Positions 24,385 through 33,237 of a stretch of 64,000 nt of DNA are shown here, piece after piece. The DNA is from Legionella cardiaca (lineage in GTDB: Bacteria; Pseudomonadota; Gammaproteobacteria; Legionellales; Legionellaceae), in the NCBI RefSeq assembly GCF_029026145.1, contig NZ_CP119078.1, forward strand, positions 3,281,001 to 3,345,000, read 5' to 3'. Position numbers and translations under genes: made by a program. The first letter of the stretch is position 1; each line of letters opens with the position of its first letter. The notes beneath the pieces were generated by a model. The model was given only the letters and a program-made list of their open reading frames with translations, made no database searches and was not told the DNA's origin.

Positions 24385-26199
24385 ATGTGTGGGATCATGG
24401 GTGCAACATCACAACGTGATATTAGCAAAGTTCTATTGGAAGGATTAAGACGTCTCGAGTATCGTGGTTATGATTCAGCTGGCATTGCTTTAATTGATGA
24501 TGCTAATCATTTAAAGCGTGTGCGCATTCAAGGAAAAGTTCAAGGCTTGGCTGAGGCTATGCAAGAAACTGGAATTACGGGAAATGTAGGTATTGCGCAT
24601 ACGCGTTGGGCAACTCACGGCAGGCCATGCGAGGAAAATGCGCATCCCCACATGTCTCATGATGAAATTGCTATTGTACACAATGGTATTATTGAAAATC
24701 ATGATGTTTTACGTGAAAAATTACGCCAGGATGGTTATAAATTTACCTCTGAAACGGATACAGAAGTTGCTGCTCATCTTATTCATTTTTATTATCAGCA
24801 ACATGAAGATTTATTGCGTGCGGTCAGAGAGGCTGCTCAAGACATGCATGGCGCTTTTGCTTTAGGAGTAATTCATCAAAAACGCCCTGAAGAATTAGTA
24901 GCGATACGCAAAGGCAGTCCTTTAGTAATAGGTCTTGGTATTGATGAGCAATTTATAGCTTCAGATGCCTTAGCTTTACGTTCCTTTGCTCAATCAGTTA
25001 TTTACCTTGAGGAAGGGGACAATGCTCACCTGACTGCCAAGAAGGTTTCGATATTTAATGCTGCGGGGGAAGCAGTTGAACGCCAAGAGCATGTACTCAA
25101 TGGTAACAATGAAGCGGTTAGTAAAGGTCCCTATCGCCATTTTATGTTGAAGGAAATTTATGAACAAACCAAAGTATTGGCGGATACACTAGAAGGACGT
25201 ATTACCAGCAAAGAAGTATTAAGAGCAAGTTTTGGTGAGCGAGCGGCGTCTATTTTTGCGCAGGTAAAGCAAATTCATGTTGTCGCATGTGGTACTAGTT
25301 ATCATGCCGGTTTGATTGCTCGCTATTGGTTAGAGTCCCTCACCGGCTTACCTACTCAGGTGGAAATTGCCAGCGAATATCGTTATCGAGATGTTGTCGT
25401 TGGTGATAATACGTTATTTATTACTGTCTCTCAGTCTGGAGAAACAGCAGATACTCTGGCCGCGCTTTACAAGTCAAAATCATTGAATTATTTGGCGAGT
25501 TTGGCAATTTGTAATGTGGCTACAAGCACGTTAGTTCGTGAAGCAGATTGTGTTTTCTTAACACGAGCGGGTGTTGAAATTGGTGTTGCTTCTACCAAGG
25601 CCTTTACTACGCAATTAGCCGCTTTCTTAATGTTGGCTGCGGCACTTTGTAAAGATGAACGTGCTTTACGTGTATTGGCGGAACTACAGGAATTACCAGC
25701 AAGTTGTGAGCGCGCTTTAAAAATAAATCCTGAAGTAAAAGCGTTGGCTTCTTTATTTGTAAACAAGGCGCATACCTTGTTCTTAGGACGCGGTGTGCAA
25801 TACCCGGTGGCTTTAGAAGGTGCATTAAAATTAAAGGAAATTTCGTATATTCATGCGGAAGCTTATCCAGCTGGTGAGTTAAAGCATGGTCCGCTTGCTT
25901 TGGTTGATAAAGATATGCCTGTCGTTGCTGTCGCGCCAAACGATGAATTGTTAGATAAATTAAAATCAAATTTACATGAAGTAAGTGCTCGTGGTGGACA
26001 ACTGATAGTGTTTGTTGATGATTCGCAAGCCTGGGAACCTGATGGGGCTCGTCTAATTCGCGTTCCTTCTTGTGGTCAGTGGGTTGCTCCTATTATTTAC
26101 ACAATTCCTTTGCAGTTGCTTGCATATCATGTTGCCGTTGCCAAAGGTACGGATGTCGATCAACCACGAAATTTGGCGAAATCGGTAACCGTGGAGTGA
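24385..26199 (+). CDS. glmS: Glucosamine-6-phosphate synthase (GFAT)
   Basis: 604 residues. ATG is followed by TGT: the Cys exposed after Met removal is the glutaminase nucleophile (MCGIMGATSQRD). The N-terminal Ntn domain has EYRGYDSAGIAL and HTRWATHGRP. Two SIS sugar-isomerase domains follow with ACGTSYHAGL, SQSGETADTL and, at the C-terminus, AEAYPAGELKHGPLALVD and DQPRNLAKSVTVE. It makes glucosamine-6-phosphate from fructose-6-phosphate and glutamine, the first step to peptidoglycan and lipopolysaccharide amino sugars. AAGGAG precedes the start. The stop overlaps the following tpm gene. Confidence 0.97.
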   Translation: MCGIMGATSQRDISKVLLEGLRRLEYRGYDSAGIALIDDANHLKRVRIQGKVQGLAEAMQETGITGNVGIAHTRWATHGRPCEENAHPHMSHDEIAIVHNGIIENHDVLREKLRQDGYKFTSETDTEVAAHLIHFYYQQHEDLLRAVREAAQDMHGAFALGVIHQKRPEELVAIRKGSPLVIGLGIDEQFIASDALALRSFAQSVIYLEEGDNAHLTAKKVSIFNAAGEAVERQEHVLNGNNEAVSKGPYRHFMLKEIYEQTKVLADTLEGRITSKEVLRASFGERAASIFAQVKQIHVVACGTSYHAGLIARYWLESLTGLPTQVEIASEYRYRDVVVGDNTLFITVSQSGETADTLAALYKSKSLNYLASLAICNVATSTLVREADCVFLTRAGVEIGVASTKAFTTQLAAFLMLAAALCKDERALRVLAELQELPASCERALKINPEVKALASLFVNKAHTLFLGRGVQYPVALEGALKLKEISYIHAEAYPAGELKHGPLALVDKDMPVVAVAPNDELLDKLKSNLHEVSARGGQLIVFVDDSQAWEPDGARLIRVPSCGQWVAPIIYTIPLQLLAYHVAVAKGTDVDQPRNLAKSVTVE

Positions 26200-26858
26200 A
26201 TAGCGGCAAACAATTTTGGTTAAATATTTGGCAGGAAGGAAGAATTCCCTTTCATCAACACGCTGTTAACCAGGATTTAATAGACTATTGGCCCTCCTTG
26301 GAAATACCCTTGGGGGCGACCGTACTTGTGCCCTTGTGCGGTAAGAGTCTGGATATGCTCTGGCTGATTGAACAAGGTTTCCGTGTTATAGGTATCGAAT
26401 TAAGCGAAGTGGCTGTGCAGGAATTTGCCAGGGAGAACAGGTTAGAAATGACCAGAAAGGTAACCGGACAGACCATTTGCTATGTCACGGATTCGCTCTC
26501 CATTTCGGTTGCTGATATTTTTCACCTGAATCAGTTTTCCATAGCTACAGTTGATGCTATTTATGATAGGGCTTCGCTAATTGCCTTGCCGAACATATTG
26601 CGTCAAAACTATGTAAACACTTGTCTTCAATGGCTAAAGAAAAATGGAAAAATACTTTTAAAAACAATGAGCTATGATCCAAGCCAAATGCAGGGACCTC
26701 CTTTTAGTGTCAGCAGTGACGAAGTAAAGACACTTTATAAAAATTGTCAAAAAGTGCAATGTTTAAAGGAAGAGACGCATAGAATACCAAATAGTGATCA
26801 TCTACACGAACGGGGTTTGCATGAAGCGACCAATAATGTTTGGCTCATCGAATGCTAA
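26196..26858 (+). CDS. tpm: Thiopurine S-methyltransferase
   Basis: 220 residues from a GTG at 26196, overlapping the glmS stop by 4 bp (GTGA). Longer starts would run into glmS. The SAM-binding fold has PLCGKSLDMLWLIEQGFRVI followed by GIELSE, and the family-typical beginning FWLNIWQEGRIPFHQHAVNQ. LCGKSLD is the hallmark of the TPMT family. Bacterial members methylate thiopurines and inorganic selenium or tellurium compounds. Its co-translation with glmS is unusual functionally and probably incidental. Cytoplasmic. Confidence 0.93.
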   Translation: MNSGKQFWLNIWQEGRIPFHQHAVNQDLIDYWPSLEIPLGATVLVPLCGKSLDMLWLIEQGFRVIGIELSEVAVQEFARENRLEMTRKVTGQTICYVTDSLSISVADIFHLNQFSIATVDAIYDRASLIALPNILRQNYVNTCLQWLKKNGKILLKTMSYDPSQMQGPPFSVSSDEVKTLYKNCQKVQCLKEETHRIPNSDHLHERGLHEATNNVWLIEC

Positions 26859-27024
26859 TCATGTTTCTTGGAATACAAAAGCACTCATGGCGATTTTTAA
26901 AAATTGCGCTATGTTCGAGTATTGTAGCAAATTAAAACAATTTAAAACCACCTAAAAGTTCGCAAAATGAAGAGCAATCAGTATATAATGGTTGCGTTTT
27001 TTTTACATGTTTTCGGGGACGTGA

Positions 27025-29367
27025 ATGACTCAAGAGATATTGACGGCAGCGACCATTATTGCGGAGGAGCTTAAGGTCAAAGTTTCGCAAGTTGAGGCTG
27101 CAATTCGTTTGCTGGATGACGGAGCAACTGTGCCGTTTATCGCGCGCTACCGTAAAGAAGCAACTGATGGTCTTGACGATACACAACTACGACAATTAGC
27201 TGAACGGTTATTGTATATTCGTGAATTGAATGAGCGCCGTTTAGTGGTTCTGGAATCAATTCGTGAGCAGGAAAAATTAACGCCTGAGCTTGAAAAGGCA
27301 ATTCTTGCTGCGGATACTAAAACCCGTCTTGAAGATTTATATTTACCTTATAGACCAAAGCGTCGAACAAAAGCACAATTGGCCAAGGAAGCTGGTTTGG
27401 AGCCTTTGGCTTTGGCATTGTGGCAAGATCCTTCATTAGTACCAGAAGTGCATGCAGTACAATTTATTAATGCGGAAGCAGGTGTTGAAGATGGTAAAGC
27501 CGCTCTCGAGGGCGCTTGCCAAATTCTTATGGAGAAATTTGCCGAGGATGCTGAGTTAATCAGCGAACTACGGGAATATTTATGGCAGCATGCCGTATTG
27601 AAATCTGTGGTAGCTAATGACAAAAAAGCTGCAGGCAGTAAATTTTCAGATTATTTTGATTATGCTGAACCGATTAAAAAGATTCCTTCACATCGTGCCT
27701 TGGCATTATTCCGTGGACGACGTGAAAGTATATTACAGCTCAGTTTAGTTTTGCCCGACGCTGCTGAGTATGGTGAAAATCGCATCGCTTCTTATTTTAA
27801 GATTTCTGATAAACAACGTGCCGCCGATGCCTGGTTGCTTGATGTAGTACGTATGACATGGAAGGTCAAATTATTTACCAAGCTTGAATTAGAATTGCTA
27901 ACACGTTTGCGCGAAATTGCTGATGAAGAGGCGATTAATGTTTTCGCCAGAAATTTGCGCGATTTACTATTGGCAGCTCCAGCTGGACAGCGGGTAACCA
28001 TAGGGCTTGATCCTGGTATTCGTACAGGGGTGAAAGTTGTTGCAGTTGATGCCACTGGTAAATTGCTGGATTACACCACTATTTTTCCATTTGCACCACA
28101 AAATGAATGGCATCAAGCAATCGCTGAATTAGCCAAGCTAGCTGCAAAATATAATGTTGATTTAATTAGTATTGGCAATGGGACTGGCTCGCGTGATACG
28201 GAGCGTTTAGTTGCTGATATGATGAAAATGTATCCAGATCTGAAATTAACGAAGATCGTAGTCAATGAAGCAGGGGCTTCTGTTTATTCGGCATCTGAGC
28301 TGGCTGCCAATGAGTTTCCTGATTTGGATGTTTCATTAAGAGGCGCCGTTTCGATTGCGAGAAGGGTACAGGATCCCTTGGCTGAGCTTGTAAAAATTGA
28401 ACCGAAATCAATCGGTGTTGGCCAATATCAGCACGATGTTAATCAAACACGATTGGCGCGTTCACTAGATGGTGTTGTGGAAGATTGTGTGAACGCTGTT
28501 GGGGTAGATGTTAATACAGCTTCAGCAGCCTTATTAATGCGTGTTTCAGGACTCAATGAGACCTTAGCTAAAAATGTAGTGCAATATCGTGATGAGCATG
28601 GTGCCTTTCAAAATCGTGAGCAACTTAAAAATGTTGTTCGGATGGGAGAAAAATCTTTCCAACAAGCAGCAGGATTCTTACGTATTATGAATGGTAATAA
28701 TCCATTAGATGCCTCTTGCGTACACCCTGAAGCTTATGCGTTAGTTGAGAAGATTTTGGTTGACCAAAGTATTGATATCCGTAAGGCGATTGGTAATCGT
28801 GAGGTATTACAAAGCGTTAATGCTGAGCGTTACATTGATGAAAATTATGGTTTACCCACTATCCGGGATGTTTTACGAGAATTAGAAAAACCAGGTCGCG
28901 ATCCACGTCCCGAATTTAAAACAGCAAATTTCAAAGAAGGCATTGAAGATATTAGTCATCTAGAAGAAGGAATGATTCTGGAGGGAGTAGTTTCTAACGT
29001 AACCAATTTTGGTGCTTTTGTGGATATTGGTGTTCATCAAGATGGTTTAGTCCATATTTCTGCAATGAAAGATCGTTTTATTAATGATCCCCATGCTGTT
29101 GTTAAAGCAGGTGATATTATTACGGTAAAAGTTGTTGAAGTAGATAAGGAACGTCGCCGTATTGGTTTAAGTATGAAATTAGGCGAAGAAAAAGGGGCTG
29201 TTGTGCACAAGAAAGTAGGGAAGCCGCAAGCACAGCCGAAGAAAATTTCAGCTTCAAAGAAACAAGAGGCGAAACCTGAAGTAAAGAAGAAACAGGATGC
29301 TACGAAGAAAACGGTTTTTAACACAGCAATGGCCGATGCTTTAGCTAAATTAAAACGTGGTTCTTAA
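27025..29367 (+). CDS. tex: Tex family transcription accessory RNA-binding protein
   Basis: 780 residues. Tex architecture in order: an N-terminal helical region with [19 protein letters not shown]; a YqgF/RNase H-like domain around [12 protein letters not shown] (residues about 328-339); helix-hairpin-helix motifs ([20 protein letters not shown]); and an S1 domain near 645-720 ([20 protein letters not shown]). A Lys-rich tail of about 45 residues ends [15 protein letters not shown]. Tex is an RNA-binding protein thought to act in transcription and stress. The gene precedes yciA and a hypothetical gene, with 2 bp and a 4-bp overlap, so the three form an operon. Confidence 0.96.
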   Translation: MTQEILTAATIIAEELKVKVSQVEAAIRLLDDGATVPFIARYRKEATDGLDDTQLRQLAERLLYIRELNERRLVVLESIREQEKLTPELEKAILAADTKTRLEDLYLPYRPKRRTKAQLAKEAGLEPLALALWQDPSLVPEVHAVQFINAEAGVEDGKAALEGACQILMEKFAEDAELISELREYLWQHAVLKSVVANDKKAAGSKFSDYFDYAEPIKKIPSHRALALFRGRRESILQLSLVLPDAAEYGENRIASYFKISDKQRAADAWLLDVVRMTWKVKLFTKLELELLTRLREIADEEAINVFARNLRDLLLAAPAGQRVTIGLDPGIRTGVKVVAVDATGKLLDYTTIFPFAPQNEWHQAIAELAKLAAKYNVDLISIGNGTGSRDTERLVADMMKMYPDLKLTKIVVNEAGASVYSASELAANEFPDLDVSLRGAVSIARRVQDPLAELVKIEPKSIGVGQYQHDVNQTRLARSLDGVVEDCVNAVGVDVNTASAALLMRVSGLNETLAKNVVQYRDEHGAFQNREQLKNVVRMGEKSFQQAAGFLRIMNGNNPLDASCVHPEAYALVEKILVDQSIDIRKAIGNREVLQSVNAERYIDENYGLPTIRDVLRELEKPGRDPRPEFKTANFKEGIEDISHLEEGMILEGVVSNVTNFGAFVDIGVHQDGLVHISAMKDRFINDPHAVVKAGDIITVKVVEVDKERRRIGLSMKLGEEKGAVVHKKVGKPQAQPKKISASKKQEAKPEVKKKQDATKKTVFNTAMADALAKLKRGS

Positions 29368-29369
29368 TA

Positions 29370-29750
29370 ATGACAAACCCTCGCGGAGAAATCACAATCC
29401 AAACTTTAGCAATGCCAGCCGATACGAACGCCAATGGTGATATTTTTGGTGGCTGGCTAGTTTCACAAATGGATTTGGCGGCAGGTGTTCTGGCGAAAAA
29501 AATATCTCGTGGCCGTGCGGCAACTGTGGCTATTCATAGCATGACCTTCCTCAAACCTGTTCACGTTGGTGATATTATAAGTTGTCACGTTGAATTAATT
29601 AAACGGGGTACTACGTCAATGACTATTGCCGTTGAAGTTTGGGCAGAGCCTGCAACCATTGGTGGCAAATATAAGGTAACTGAAGGTACATTTATTTTTG
29701 TGGCTATTGATGATCAAGGAAAACCAAGAATGGTGCCCGAACAAGCATGA
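29370..29750 (+). CDS. yciA: Acyl-CoA thioesterase, YciA type
   Basis: 126 residues. Hotdog-fold with the conserved NANGDIFGGWLVSQMDLAAG (Asn, Asp catalytic region) and VAIHSMTFLKPVHVGDII. These are the hallmarks of YciA-like hexameric thioesterases, which hydrolyse acyl-CoA to CoA and free acid with broad chain preference. Its start is 2 bp after the tex stop. Its own stop overlaps the next start by ATGA, so it is in the middle of a three-gene operon. Length and catalytic residues are normal. Confidence 0.93.
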   Translation: MTNPRGEITIQTLAMPADTNANGDIFGGWLVSQMDLAAGVLAKKISRGRAATVAIHSMTFLKPVHVGDIISCHVELIKRGTTSMTIAVEVWAEPATIGGKYKVTEGTFIFVAIDDQGKPRMVPEQA

Positions 29751-31384
29751 CTGCTGACCTTGAAGATTTAAAAAAATGGATAGTGGATATGGCGGTTTTG
29801 ATTATGAAAAATGCAGAGCCCGATCCCCTGCATTATGCGCCATTTCTTCAGGAACCTGACTTAGCCTTACTCCTTATTAGTCTTTTGGATAGCTTGGAAG
29901 ATAATGAAGTAGAGGCTCAACACGCTTATTACTCTGCTTGTGTTTTTGCTCTGGATATTTGTGTTGCGCAATTACAGGCCGCAGAAGAAAGCGGCAACAA
30001 AACGGCAATGAAAACGCTCGACCAATTGATGTTCACGATTGCTAAGGCGATTAATAACGGCAAGCATTCCTTAAGTTTTTGGCTTCCTATTTTAAATGCT
30101 TTTTATGAAGTTCATGTTGAATTAACTCCTGAATTAAAAGAGGCATATCTTAATTTGGCAGGTCAAGAGGAAGAATTATCTCCTGAAGAAGAGATAGATC
30201 ATTTACATGCCATCCGTGACATGATAGAGGAATTATCTGATCTCTCCGTGTTTGATATTGCAGAAAATTTTTTCGCACAAAGTTATGCCATGCCTTCAGA
30301 TTTCTTCGCTGATTTAATTATCGACTTGTATAGTATTGAAGAGGGACAAGAGATTGGATTGTTGACACTCTTGCATCCAAAAAAAGAGGTGCGTGAAGTT
30401 GTTGTTGCAACTTTTGAACAGCTCATAAAAACTATCACCTTAAGTCCAATTTCCCTTTCTCGTTTGCAAGCCATTAAAAACTGGTATCCCGAATCTTATC
30501 ATGAGCAGTTCGAGCGCTGGATTAAAATTCAACGTATGAAAGGAGTTGTGTTCAGTTCAGAAACATCAACGCCTTCAATACATATTAAGGCAAGTGAAGT
30601 AGATGGGAGCGGTGCTCAAGGTATCTTTATCCACGCAAAATTACAGCGGAAGAATTATTTATGCGGTTTGTTATTTAAATATAAATTCGGCATTAAGGAT
30701 GCCTGGATCACGCCATCGATTCCTGCGAACGAAGTACCAAAATATTACAGTGAAGCTTTTGATGACAGTGTAACGTTACGCGATGTAGATACCTCCTATT
30801 TATTAATGATGACCGGGCATTTTTTAGCTTTAATGATTAAAAAAGGGGAAATGCCTGATTTACATTTATTAGAGATTCAAGAACTTCTTGGGTTACATTT
30901 CCTGCCCCACTCTATGGATATTCCTTATTTAATTGAGCAACTTAGCGTACAGATTACGCCATTTACTCCAGAGGCTATGCAACTATCCCTGAAACGCTCC
31001 AAAAATTGGCCAAAAAATAAGCGATTTACAGAGTCTTGGTACATAGAAAATTCGCATATTGATAAATTAGTTAATCGCTATTGTACAATTATTGACGGCG
31101 TAAAAGTCTGTTCAACAGAGGAAGCTATAGCCGACATTTTCGCTCATGAGTTAGAAAAACAGCGTGATAAGTGGTTATTTCATTTTTTATGGATTGCATT
31201 ATGGATTAAATCAAAAATGCGTAAAAATGAAAAAATATGGCAAGACAGTCTTTTTATTGCTTATGCAATTAACTCAGGCATGCCGCTGGCAGAAATTCCT
31301 ATTATGCATGAAATTTGTCAGCAATCAGTTATTAATAGCATTGAGACAATGAATGAGCGCCGGACTCATTTAAATAAAGAATAA
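29747..31384 (+). CDS. Unknown 545-residue soluble protein in the tex operon
   Basis: ATG 29747 overlaps the yciA stop, which fixes the start. I do not recognise a domain. Residues about 1-260 look all-helical and HEAT-like (LALLLISLLDSLEDNEVEAQ; LLTLLHPKKEVREVVVATFE). A mixed alpha/beta part (about 265-330) has GIFIHAKLQRKNYLCGLLFK. The C-terminal 200 residues are helical again and Trp/Lys-rich (WLFHFLWIALWIKSKMRKNE). There is no signal peptide. Helical solenoid architecture suggests a scaffold or RNA/protein-binding role. Co-transcription with tex and yciA is the only functional clue. Confidence 0.8.
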   Translation: MTADLEDLKKWIVDMAVLIMKNAEPDPLHYAPFLQEPDLALLLISLLDSLEDNEVEAQHAYYSACVFALDICVAQLQAAEESGNKTAMKTLDQLMFTIAKAINNGKHSLSFWLPILNAFYEVHVELTPELKEAYLNLAGQEEELSPEEEIDHLHAIRDMIEELSDLSVFDIAENFFAQSYAMPSDFFADLIIDLYSIEEGQEIGLLTLLHPKKEVREVVVATFEQLIKTITLSPISLSRLQAIKNWYPESYHEQFERWIKIQRMKGVVFSSETSTPSIHIKASEVDGSGAQGIFIHAKLQRKNYLCGLLFKYKFGIKDAWITPSIPANEVPKYYSEAFDDSVTLRDVDTSYLLMMTGHFLALMIKKGEMPDLHLLEIQELLGLHFLPHSMDIPYLIEQLSVQITPFTPEAMQLSLKRSKNWPKNKRFTESWYIENSHIDKLVNRYCTIIDGVKVCSTEEAIADIFAHELEKQRDKWLFHFLWIALWIKSKMRKNEKIWQDSLFIAYAINSGMPLAEIPIMHEICQQSVINSIETMNERRTHLNKE

Positions 31385-31389
31385 GGACC

Positions 31390-31518
31390 TGTGGATAATT
31401 TTTCTTCTAAGTTGAATATTTGCTAAATAATGAGGCAAGAAAATCTGTAAGTTCCTGATAAATAAGTAAAATTTAAATAAAATGGTTGGGTTGTATTATC
31501 CACAAAATCTGTGGATAA
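31390..31518. promoter_or_regulatory. Cluster of three perfect DnaA boxes
   Basis: TGTGGATAA at 31390-31398, TTATCCACA at 31496-31504 and TGTGGATAA at 31510-31518 all match the strongest E. coli DnaA box (TTATCCACA) on one strand or the other. The last two form a 9-bp inverted repeat with a 5-bp spacer (AAATC). An AT-rich stretch lies between the first and second. This could be a DnaA-responsive promoter element, a titration or reactivation site, or coincidence. Confidence 0.55.
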
Positions 31519-31944
31519 AGTTGTGGGTTTCTGTATGAATTCTTGAAAAAACTGGAGCTTATAGAATTGTATTTATTTACACCAAAAAATTGCTTTATGT
31601 TCATCTTTAAACGAGGTAGGCAATAGACATCGGTTGGGAAAGAATCAATGTCCTTATCTTTTTTATTCCCTAACTAGCGTAGCATTTTTGGCATTAAAAA
31701 CGGTTGTATTATTAAATCTTTTATCAAATAAAGCCTTGACAGATCGGTTAAAAAATTTAAGGCTAATAAAATTTGCCAATTTAAAAAGTGATTGTACATA
31801 GAATTATCTTCAATCCAATATGAAGCTTGGTTTGTTTCGCGAAAACAAGGATGTGCGGTACATCATTTGCAGTGTTTAGAGCAAATTGTGAGGCGCACCC
31901 GCATACTAGTTTGATAAGCCTGATACAGAGAGTCTAACAAAGAT
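31519..31944. other. AT-rich intergenic region upstream of the glycosyltransferase
   Basis: No plausible gene in the 426 bp. TTGACA at 31736-31741 could be a -35, but the nearest TAATAA (31764) is too far, at 22 bp. No ribosome-binding site precedes the glycosyltransferase, whose ATG is at 31945. The leader may therefore be regulatory or weakly translated. Confidence 0.4.
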
Positions 31945-33237
31945 ATGTATGTACCAGTAAAAATTAAATTTTCAATCTGTCTTATTATTGCAAGTTCCTG
32001 GTTAGTGTTTTGTTTCTGGCTTTCATTGCGTTGGATTTTTGATTTAGCAGAATACATTACTCTTTTTCCAGCATTACTTATTGTATTTTCAATAGCGCTT
32101 ATTCCTGGTTTTATGTATATGTTTCTTCTGGCAAGTTACCTACTTGATAAACGTGAAAGAAATATTAGCAATGATTATTATCCACCTATTACTATCTTGA
32201 TAGCTGCTTATAACGAGGAAGAATCAATAGCATTCACTTTGGCCGCAATTAATCAACAACAATATCCTAACACAATTGAGACAATTTTAATTGATGACGG
32301 ATCTACCGATAATACACTTAGAAACGCAAAGGCTGTCAAAATTGATGATCTATCGATTATCCAGGCACCGCATGGTGGCAAGGCAAATGCTTTAAATGCA
32401 GGTTTGGCGCTCGCTCGATTTGATTGGGTAATTACGTTGGATGCTGACACGTATTTATTACCGAATGCAATTCAAGAACTTGTTGATAAATTGTTTATTG
32501 GACCTGAAGGCACCATTGCCTGTGCTGGCTCTGTTTATGTAAAAAATTCCCGTCAGAGTTTAATGACCAAAATTCAAGAATGGGATTATTTTCATGCTAT
32601 CGCTGTCATTAAACGTTCTCAAAGCCTTTTTCAGGGAACTTTAGTTGCTCAGGGCGCATTTTCAATATATCAAAAGAAAGCTTTAAAAGCAGTTGGTGGA
32701 TGGCCTAATCTAGTGGGTGAGGATATTGTTTTAACTTGGGCATTACTAAATAAAGGTTATCGTATTGATTTTGCAGAGAAAGCAATTTCTTTTACCAGTG
32801 CGCCTGTGAGTTATCGCCAATTTTTTCATCAACGAAGTCGTTGGGCGCGAGGATTAGTGGAAGCATTTGTTCACTACCCTCGAATTTTAAGGCGTTGGCG
32901 ATTGTCGACATTTTATATTTATTGGAATTTGTTCTTTATTCTGTTTGATACCGTTTTCTTTTTCGTTTTTATGCCGGGGCTTATAGCTGCCTTGTTTGGG
33001 TATTATTACATTGCCGGCCCCATGACATTGGCTGTGATTCCCTTGGCATTTTTTAATAATATTATCTTTTTTATAGGTCAAAGGGATTTATTTAAGCTAA
33101 GTGGTTTAAAAGTTAGAAAAAATCTGCTTGGCTTTATTTTTTATATTTTGTTTTATCAATTTTTAATGAATCCTGCAGTTATCCATGGCTATGTCTCGGA
33201 ACTAGCGCGGCAGCAAAAAACATGGGGAACCAAATGA
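31945..33237 (+). CDS. Membrane glycosyltransferase family 2, PgaC/synthase-like
   Basis: 430 residues. Two N-terminal helices (about 8-30, 42-66) precede a GT-A domain with PITILIAAYNEEESI, DDGS (117-120), DAD (166-168), GED (258-260) and QRSRW (296-300), the full set of processive beta-glycan synthases. Three helices (about 325-350, 353-375, 395-415) make the C-terminal membrane domain. It is probably a polysaccharide synthase using UDP- or GDP-sugar on the cytoplasmic side and pushing the chain through the membrane. The stop overlaps the next gene (ATGA), an outer-membrane TPR-barrel protein, as in the pga system. No deacetylase (PgaB) or PgaD is present. No PilZ domain is visible. Confidence 0.88.
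   Translation: MYVPVKIKFSICLIIASSWLVFCFWLSLRWIFDLAEYITLFPALLIVFSIALIPGFMYMFLLASYLLDKRERNISNDYYPPITILIAAYNEEESIAFTLAAINQQQYPNTIETILIDDGSTDNTLRNAKAVKIDDLSIIQAPHGGKANALNAGLALARFDWVITLDADTYLLPNAIQELVDKLFIGPEGTIACAGSVYVKNSRQSLMTKIQEWDYFHAIAVIKRSQSLFQGTLVAQGAFSIYQKKALKAVGGWPNLVGEDIVLTWALLNKGYRIDFAEKAISFTSAPVSYRQFFHQRSRWARGLVEAFVHYPRILRRWRLSTFYIYWNLFFILFDTVFFFVFMPGLIAALFGYYYIAGPMTLAVIPLAFFNNIIFFIGQRDLFKLSGLKVRKNLLGFIFYILFYQFLMNPAVIHGYVSELARQQKTWGTK

Noticed and set aside
24385-26199. glmS ribozyme upstream of glmS
   Set aside because: The upstream gap is only about 100 bp and shows no ribozyme-like core; it is known from Gram-positive bacteria.
31390-31518. Chromosomal replication origin
   Set aside because: Only three boxes, no dnaA, dnaN, gidA or rpmH nearby, and no clear AT-rich 13-mer set. 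Kept as DnaA-site cluster only.
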